Below are positions 12,486 through 22,600 of a DNA stretch of 64,000 nucleotides, one piece after another. Location of the stretch: NCBI GenBank assembly GCA_027625915.1, contig JANTQA010000076.1, forward strand, positions 3,411,501 to 3,475,500, written 5' to 3'. The first letter of the stretch is position 1, and every line of letters begins with the position of its first letter. The notes below the pieces were generated by a model. It was given only the letters and a program-made list of their open reading frames with translations. It made no database searches and was not told the DNA's origin. This stretch comes from Anaeramoeba flamelloides. Its lineage: Eukaryota; Metamonada; Anaeramoebidae. A program made the translations under genes and the position numbers.

Positions 12486-15100
12486 AAGTTTCATTGAAGT
12501 AATAGAACATATTCTATTAGTTTAATCCAGTATTCTTATATAATAAAATTTCAATTTTTAGATCAAGATCATTATTTCTAATGATATCAAATTCAATTTT
12601 TTTTCAAAGTTTTTGCCTTTTTTGTTTTTATTTGAAAGTGGAATTCAAAAAAAAAATCCTGAAAAAAAATAATTTTTATGAAAAATCGCTTAGTATATGC
12701 CCCTATGAACCAAAAAACACTAAAAATGGTAAACTGATCAAATACCTTCTCATTAATACAATTAAAAAAACTAAATGAAAAAATTAAAATAAATAAAGTT
12801 TCCATTTAACTTTTTCTTGAAAACATTTTTTGCCAAAATCATTGAATCCTACGTTGAAATTATGTATATTTTTATTTATTGTGAGAAAGGAGTAATCAAA
12901 GAAAATACACTAAATAAAAAAAAGAGAAGAAGAAAACTAATTAAAACATTAAAGTAAAAAAATATTATATCATTTACATGACCAAATTAAAAATTATCCA
13001 CGTCCTGAAACAGGAGGAGTAAAAAACCCGATAGAAAGATTATTAATAATAAGATTCCACAAACTGTGATTAATAAATTGGTATTCCACGACTCCGAAAA
13101 GTGGGGCACTAGGTACCCGAATTTGTCTATTTTTTTACAATTTTAGGAATTTTTTTATTTTCTATTTTTTTATTTTCATTTTTTCTTAATTACCTTAAGT
13201 TTTCTAACCATAAGAGCTTTGATGAAAAATTCTCGACAAGAACAATAAATTTCGTAATTTTGATTAACATTTGTGAAATTAAAAAGCCTTGTCGAGGGGA
13301 GTAGTCTGGGAATATTTTGTAAATGGTTGAAACTGTGAACGTGGAGGGTATATTTTTCAAAAAAATATTCCCAACCATGATTATCTACTATTAGATTCAG
13401 ATTAACTGTCGACTAATTATTTTTGGTAATTAGTGGAGTACAAAGACCCTTCTGTAATCTAGACTAAAAGTAGAGAGATTATTGATTCTCTTCAAGTAAA
13501 AACAAGAATTTGGATTTATGGAAAATGAAAAAATAATAAATTATGTATATTTTTAGATACATTATCTTGTTTTAACTCATTTACTAAAACAAATTCTAAA
13601 TTATGGGAATTTTCTTTTCATAAAAGGCATTAATTTGTTCTTCAAATTTTTTTTTTATTTTCGAATGGTAAAATTAAAAAAAAGTTATTTAAAAAGACAA
13701 ACTCTCTGGAAAAATATTCTAATTTAATATATTAACTTATTCTTTGATTTCAAAATTTTCTCAATATAATTTTTCAAAAAAAATAAAAAAGTGCACAGTA
13801 ATTTCAAAAAATATTTTTGATATTCAAAAGTTGAGAGTGTTTTTATTCTAAAAAAATTTATACCAGTGGTTAATTGAATTAAGTTATTAACTTAATTTCG
13901 AAAAATATTAATCAGAAAAAAATAGTGCTTAATTTTATTAAGGACATATATTCCAAATATTAGACACAGAGAATTCAAGAAAAGTTTAAAAAACAAGTAG
14001 ACGATTTAATAAAAAAGTGACATATTTGTTATTTTATGGATTACAGTATTTTTAAGGATTTAGGATCTATTAATTATGGTAAAAAATAATTTTTTGAAAT
14101 TGAAAAAAAAAATTTTTTGTAATTTTTTCAGAGTACTAAATACCATTCAAACACCAATCAACAATCAACAACCAGAACATTTTTAGAAAAAAGCACTAAA
14201 GAGATACTCAATTTCCAATTAGAATGGTTTTGGAATTGTTAATTGGGAAAACAACTGTGTTTGTTTTGAAGGCTCACTTTGTAACTTTTTATGATCTCGA
14301 AACTTTTTTTTTTTTTTATTTTTTCATTTTTCAAATGAGTTATTTTTATCTCAAGAAGGTCACAAAATTATTACTTTGCAAAATTTAGGGTTCCTATAAG
14401 CAACCCGATATTAGATTAAATTGAATTAAATTGATTTGTATACTTTTAGAAAACAATTTTTTTTAAATTGAAATGATTAAACCCTTTTGGAATAGAAAAT
14501 GAGTAAAGATTAATTTTTTTTTTAAATTTTGATTTTTTTAAAATTGAGATTGCTTTTTCAACTTTCTTTTTTGAATTGAAATTTTGCAAATAAAGCTTTT
14601 GAAAATTTTTTTTTAATTAATTTTTTTGCCAATAGAGATCCTCAAAGAAATTTTTTATTGATTATTTGAATTTTGTCAACCAAAAAGAAGGGCAATTTTA
14701 CAATACCCTTTTTGGTTTCAAGCCCCCCCCCCCTGAATATGGAGCAAATCCACTGTGAATAACTTTGGTGAAGAAAACAAAATATTGTCTTTGAAAAAAC
14801 TATCAAAAAATCCAATGATCAAAATTATTTTTAATATTGTTTTTATAACTAATCAACAATTAACAATTATTAGGCAATTATTATTTATTCTAAAAACACT
14901 ATATTATTGAAACTCAGACATTTTATTAAATTTTGAGATTAAAATTAAAATTCAATTTTAAAATTCCTCTTTTTAAAATTAAAATAAAAATCCAAAATAA
15001 ATTGTGTAATGTATTAAAATTTATTTGTCAATATAAATTTATAATTCAATAATTATTTGTAAATTTTCTAAAATTAATCAAAAAATTAGTCTAATAATTT
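12486..15100. other. Intergenic region with a small GC-richer patch
   Basis: AT-rich. At 12998-13390 is a GC-richer patch with short mirrored pieces (TCTCGACAAG/CTTGTCGAG; GGGAATATTTT/AAAATATTCCC) and short ORFs that I cannot assign. A C9 run lies near 14726. Confidence 0.4.
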
Positions 15101-16668
15101 TTAAGCCAAATAACGATAAAGATTGACATCTTTTTCAATATATTCACGATCGATCAAATTATTGGTTCTTTGTTTTATCATTGTAATTGAAGGTATAAAT
15201 TTATCTTTTAACAATTTGGTCAATTCAAAAATCAATTCTTTATGTTTTATAACCCTTCTACTCTTCATTATCTTCATTATCATTGATTCAAGAAGCACCT
15301 CTCTTTCCTTTTTCACCCAATGCATGTTTACATTTTTATTGGTTTCGGAATAGTTTTGAGAAATTTTCATTAATTTAAATCTCCTTTGGCTATTTTTAAA
15401 TTTTAGATTTATTGTATATTTGAATTCTTGTATATTGTCTTTTGAATAACTTATCCTTTTCAATATTGGATATTTTTTTGTACATAATCCCGAAAGAGTA
15501 ATTTTCATTGTCTTTTCTGGGATCCCAGTTAATTGTATTAACTCTTGGAAACTATAGGTTGGAGGGCTGTCTTTTAATAAAGAATTGAATTGCAAGAGTA
15601 TTATCATTTGGAATGGTGAAACGATTAATAAATAATTTTTAAAATTATATTTTTTTTCTTTTATTGCTTTCCCCGTTTTGAATATTGGCAGGGGTGATTT
15701 AGTTGATGGTGTTATTGGGGTTACCGAATACAATGAAAAAATCATTTCTGATGAACCAACATTAAACTGCCATTTTAAAATATGCCCAGAATGCTGTTTT
15801 TGATAAAATTCATTAAAAACGTTTAAATTATTTGAGAGCATTTTGGGCAAGATGCAATTAATTTTTAATGAAACTGGCCAAATGCTTTGCTTTACAATCC
15901 ACGGCATTATGTGAATAATATTTTCACCACTCATTGCAGTTTTTTGATATTTTTGAAATTCCAAATAATTCTCCTTTGAAGCTTGTACATTTTTTATCAT
16001 ATCTTCCATTTTCAATGTAAAATTTGACCAAGAATTAAGTTTTAATTTTAAAATTATTTTTTTTTCAATTTCTTCGTCAATATTATAACTCGACACCAAC
16101 CTTCGAGATAAAAAAAATTCATAATATTTCTTAAAAACATCCTTTTCACTCACAAATTTAAAAATTTGTATAAAGTATTCAAACAATTCTTCAATTTCAT
16201 TCTCTGTTTTTTTTTTTAAATATCTGATTTCATAATCCATGAATTTTGGTAAATTCTTTGCCACTTGTGATGATTGATCATTATTATTAATAAATTTGAA
16301 AAAGCATTGATCAATTTTGTGATAAAAATCTTGATCGTTTTCAAAGCTATTTATTAATAATTTTATACACCCCTTTCGAAGCGAGATCAATTCTTTAATA
16401 GTATAATAATTTTGGAGATCCTTTGTATTGTTTTCAAATTTGTCAAGTATTTGATTTCCGAGTTTACTGAAACCTGTGAATAAACATTCCAATAGCCACT
16501 CCTTTTCGCCAATTGCTGTGAAAAATGTATATACAACATGCAATTCTTCCGTTTGAAACTTTTTTAACATCATAATTGGACCGCTTTCCATATATTTTAA
16601 TGTTTCTAAATGGTTCCTTAGATATTCGTCATACATTAATTCAATTAATTTTTCCCGGGTTGAAAAAT
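15101..16668 (-). CDS. Cullin last exon (cullin homology and winged-helix domains)
   Basis: Acceptor TTTTTTAG at 16669. The exon begins with two bases of a split codon, then F S T R E K L I E L. This shows the first Met of the open frame (16636) is internal, not the start. It runs to TAA at 15101 with no interruption: 522 complete codons plus the stop. The Rbx1-binding and neddylation region and the YRYLA terminus are intact. Confidence 0.9.
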
Positions 16669-19600
16669 CTAAAAAATTGCATATTATTTGTAATTCGAAC
16701 CTAAAGAGTTTTTTAATCTATAAGTGTTTTTTTTTTATTTTTTGGTTTTTTTTTTTATTATTTTTTAGTTATTTTTTTTATTTTTTGATTGTTTTTTTAT
16801 TTTATTTTATTTTTTTTTTTTTTTTTGTTGGTTTTTTTGTTGGTTTTTTTGTTGGTTTTTTTGTATTTGTTGATTATTTTTTTATTTTTTAGTTGTTTTT
16901 TTTTCATTTTTTTTTTTTTTTAACAGTGATGTAATCTGCTTCTTTCAATTCAAATTGTTTCTTCAATAACTAAGTAAGGTTAAAGTTGAGTACAGTCAAA
17001 TATTTTATCACCTAAGAATATTTTATAATATCTAATCATTTGATCATTCAAAAATCGTTGGTGAAATTTCATAATATTTTGAAATACAGTTTTTGCCCTA
17101 CTTAAACTGGAAATTATCAATTACATTATCCAAACACAAATTCTTTTGCAATGGGTCGAATAGATACACATATAGATGGGAAAAGGGAGTGAATTCCAAA
17201 TTATGCCTATGCTGTAATAAAAAAATTGATGACATAGACCACTTTATTTGTTACTGTGAAAAATATAAGAGAAACAGAAAACACTGGAAAAAACAAATCA
17301 AAAAAATCAAAAATTTTGACAATAACATAATAGTCAGAAAAGACATAGATGAATTATTGAGAAAAAAGGACATAAAAGAAATCCATCGCATCACCATAGA
17401 ATATCTTCTGACCAACATGTCTCAACATGCAATTAGGAAAAGAAGGTGCTCAAGACAAAATAAAACCTATCAACAAATTCATTTAAACCAGAAAATTTAA
17501 GGCCTCTCACAACAATTATTTTAAATCTCTTTATTTTTTACACTTCTTCATTTTTTATTCTTTCTATCATTTTTTTCCCACTTCTTTATTTTTTATTCTT
17601 TATTTTCTTTTCTTTTTTAGAAAACTAAATTAAGATTCAAATACTTCTGATGACTTTATCTGTTTAGATACTCTTTGAATTAGAAGTCTCAAATTTAGTC
17701 ACTTCAAAATTCTCTCTTTAACAGATTAGATGAAATTTTCATCTAATGTTTAACAATAAATCCAAATACAGTTTGTTGTTCTATGTGCTTCATCATTTTG
17801 AATATCCCGGTTTTTATTTTTATGTTTTGTTTTTTTTCTTTCCAAATATAGAGATAAATTCTTACATATAAAAACATTAATACAACAGTAATTTAAACCA
17901 TATTTAATAAGTGGTTTTGAATAATACAAAAAATTTTCAAATATCAATGATATTGATACAGTCGGTTCCACTTTTAAGACACAAACTAACAATGAAATTT
18001 AAGACACAAAAAAATCTCAAATTACGACACATTTTTTGGAAAAATTTTTTTAAGGGACTAGTCTTCTACGAAAACAAGGCAAAATTTTAAAATATGTTAT
18101 TGGTGGTATTCTCTACTTACAAATTTTGTAGATCCCAAGTGTCAAAAAATTCTGATCGACTAAGAAAGCCATAAAAGAAAATTAGTTTAGTGAGATCAAT
18201 TTTTTTTTTCCAATTTTTCTGAAAAAGAAAACTATTAAATTCTTTTTTTTTCTCACAATTTATCTAGTTTTTACCCCGTTTATTGCACTTTTGATCATTA
18301 TTAGACTATAACATTTCTTTGTTACCAGTAATATAAATATAAAGATTTTTTTTGTTTTTTGAGATAAAACTTTTGGTTAACCAAAAAAATGATATATTTA
18401 ACGGATTAAAAAATAATTGTATTTTTTTAAGAAGAGATAGTAGTTCTAATAATCAAAGTTTTGTGGTCATTTAAAAATTTTACTCAGAAATTTTGTTTTT
18501 GTTTTAAGATGAAATTCGATTTTTCAAAATAAAATTTTCTTCAAGATATTTGGGAATTAGTTAATTTTATCCTCAAAATTCAAAATCATTTTTTTTCTGC
18601 CAAAAATGATTTGAATTGTTATAAGGATTCTTGTGAATAAGTCCAAACAATTTGTTAAAAAAAATTTTTCAAATTTGAAAATTTTTTTGCAATTTTTTTT
18701 CATTTTTTGAAACCCAGATAACAACTTTTTCAAAACCTTAAAGAAAAAAATTTTTTTGCATAATAGATCTCAATTTAATTGATAAACTGTAGTTAATCTT
18801 CTGCCGAATATTCATTTATTAAATCACCTAAACCACGAATAGTTTTAATGGCTAAGATTTGAATTGAAATATTAATCAAAGAAAAAGAAACCAAATAAAA
18901 AATTTGCTTTCGAAATCAATACTTTCCAATATAAAACGAAAAATATGTTTTCCCATTTTCAAGAAACAACTTAATTCTTAAACAAAATAATAGGTTACTT
19001 TTTTTCGTTTTATATTGGAAACATGCAAATTTTGAATTTCAAAAAAGAGACTCAAATCAATAAATTGCTTAAATGAGGCTAACTCATCCATTTCATAAGT
19101 CTAAACACAAATTACAAAAAAAAAAAATTTCAAGATCTTGACAAGATTTCATTTTATTTTCAAAAATGACTACTCCCTTAAAACAAATTATTTGACTAGA
19201 ATTTGAATTAAATTTTTGAATAACAAATTGCATATTTAGTAGACAGCAAAGAAGGTAAAAATTTCACTTTTTTACCCAATCCCAAATCAGATCAGATAAC
19301 CATTTGTTTTTGTATTCATTTGTCACACCCCCTAATATGACTAAAAACATTTCCCATTGAAATTTAATAATAATAATTCATCAAGTAAAATTTTAATATT
19401 TTAAACTCAAAACCAAATGTGTAAAGAAATAATATGAATTTATAATTATTGTTGGGTATTAATGAAGTTTAAAAAGTAAAAATAGAGATTTATTATTAAT
19501 TGAAAATTTTTTTTTTAAAAATTAAAATAACAAACTATCTATTTTTGGGATTTTTTTAAGGTTTATTGCAATGATATTCATTTCATTATTTGGGCTTCTT

Positions 19601-22600
19601 ATTGGAATCTTTTAATATTTTTTTCTACCAATAATAGTTTTAATTGGTTACAAAATAAAGATATTTAATAATTAAAAAATTATTCCATTAAAAAAATTGA
19701 AATTTTTTTTTAAAAATTCTAACTTTAAAAATGTGATCAGCAATTGTTTCCATTTGCTAAAAAATTATTTTTATTTTTTCGAAATTTTTTTCTGAAGATT
19801 TTTTAAGGGACTAATCTCTATTAAATTTTTTTTAGGTAAATTTAATGGAGATTTAGAAATTTTTTTTTGCCAATTACTTAGATTTGAAATCAAAGTGAAA
19901 AACTTCTAAGTATACTAATGAAATCTCGATAAATGACATTCATTAAATTTAGTTATTGTTTTTATAGAAATAAAAAATTTTTCCATTTTTTTCACTTCCT
20001 TGAAAGTTGCACATTTTCAACTTTTCGCAAAAATACAAAAAATAAAAAAAATATATGAGCAAGAAAGCAAAAACTTGTTGTATTTGTGGAAGACCTACAA
20101 AAAATAATTTGAAAAATAAACCTGAAAAGCTTTTTTTGGATTTGCATGAAAAGCAGTTTGATTCGAAAAAAATATACAATAGATGCTTTACTCAAAAGAA
20201 AAGATTTGTTTGTTTTCTTGTACCATTCTTTTTTTTCATGAATCTAAACCCCAATTCAAAATTTTTAACACACCAAAATTTGATTTGTTAAAAAAAAAAA
20301 AAACTTATTTAATCAATCCAAGAAGAAATATCAAATTAGAACCATCTTCGCTAATTGAAATGTTAACACTTGTTTATAAATTACAATACTCACAAAACAA
20401 AAAAAATAAATAATTATCAATACAAATAAATCAAGAGTGTGTTAAAATTTTTGGAGAGAGCAAAACAAAAGAATATTAATAAATTTGTTTAAATTCTATT
20501 AGGAATATTGATCGATAAAATGGTTAGATACTACCAACTTATTTTATTTGAGTTCTTCTATTTGGAACAACTTGACATTAACATAATATCAATTGTTTGG
20601 GAAAAATTTTGATCGAACAAAACAAGTTATGTATAATTCAAAAAATGAAATGAAAACAAAAAACTAAAAGATGAAAAAATGATTTTCATATTTTTCAAAA
20701 ATCAAAATATTGTTTCTAATTTGAATGAAATTGTATTATTATGATTGTTTGGACCTTTTTAGTTGTGCGGAAAATTTTGAATTTTAGCTTACTTTTTGAG
20801 TTTTACACTCTTTTGTTTTTGTTGAATTTGAAGTTTTTTTAAGTATTCCCAAATTATCATCCCAAATGTTTTTGTCAGAGTCAAAAAAAATCAAAGAAAA
20901 GAATAAGAACTATTTTTTTAAAAAGTAATTATTGATAAAACAAATTGAGTTCTTTATAGAGTCAAGTTGGATGAACAGAAGTGAAAGAGAAAATATTCAC
21001 TCGTTTTAAATTATTTTTTCGTTTTTAAAAATGTGAATAAATATTAATTTTGAAATAATAATTAAATCCAAAATTAATCAAAAAATTCTCATTAGTTAAA
21101 GATATTTTTTTTAAAAAAACTTTTTTAAAATTCACTTTTTTTGACAGAATTGTAAAATTTTAAAAAAACAAGAACTAAAAGTTCTAACATTGAAAAAAAC
21201 TGTTTTTTATCAATTTTAAACATATTTCTAGATAAGGATTCCTTATTTAGTTATTGGTTAAAAAAAAAAAAAAAAAATAGATACTAGTTCCTTAAAATAA
21301 TTATTTAACTGCTTTTTTTGACCAAAATTTAAAAAAAAATATTTTTTTGATTCATAGTGGAAACAAATCCAAATTATGTTGTAACAAAAGTAATAAGTTT
21401 TTTCATTTTTTTTAATTAACGTAATTTTTGAGATTTATAATCTTTCTTATTTATTACATATACTCGATATATTATAAAGTTTATTTACTTCAATATAACA
21501 AGAAGAATTCAATTCACCTAATGATGGGTAAAGATCAAATAACAATCCATACAGAGGGGTTAAATCAAAGTATCTGATAAATTTGATTTTTTAATCATCA
21601 GTATTTAATATTTTTTTTATTGCTACTTTTGTTTTTTTTGTGATTGATCAGAAATTTTATTTTTGAAAAGTATTTCATTGTAAATAAAATAAATTTTATT
21701 TGCAAAATTTTAATATTATTTCAATTTTTGGTCACAAAATAAATTAAATAAATAAAATGAATGATTCTTGACATTATTTTATTTTTATATTGAAAATTTA
21801 TTTTTTTTCAGTTTTAATAATTAAAGATTTTTGAGATGTAGCAAGATAAAATTAATAAATATTTAAATTAAGCGTGAATTTTATAAAAACTCTAAAGTCG
21901 ACGAGGTCGCAACGCATGTCAACTATGTTTTATTTTAAGTTTTCCCTTTTGTAAAATTGTCGTACATGTGTAAAGGAATCTTATTTACTTACATTGCTTG
22001 ACTTGAATTTTCAGGATAGAATTTTCTCCAAAAAAGTTCAAGAATAAAATTATTGTTTTAAATTGAGGTATTGAATTGTATTAAACGATCAGCACAAGAA
22101 GGCAAAAATTTCACTTAGATATACATTTCAAATTAGATTAGAAAATATTTTTTTTATTTTTACTGTCAAATCAAAAATCCTGAAATTCCATTTTTCTGAT
22201 GAATAGAAAATATTAATAAGAATTCGAAAATATATTCCAACTTTCTCAGATAAATATAGCCTTTCTAAAGCTACGATGAAAACTTTTCGATATCAAATTT
22301 TTATTACTGATATAGATTTTTAAAAAGTTGAATATGAGAATAAGAAAACCCATTTTGATAATTTTTTTTTTTCATAAATTGAGTTTTTATGAAAAATAAT
22401 CTCATGATCTGATCAAAAAAAATTCATTTTTTTTCAGAGCAAATTTTATATTGTTTCTCAGAGAATTTTCGAGGTCAAAAGTAATTTTGGGTTCTGAAAA
22501 TTTATTTTTTTTTTAAGATAAGAAAAAATTCTAGAATATAAAGTTAATTTATGGAAAAAAAAATTATCAAAATGGGCTTTTTTAATCTCATATTCAACTA

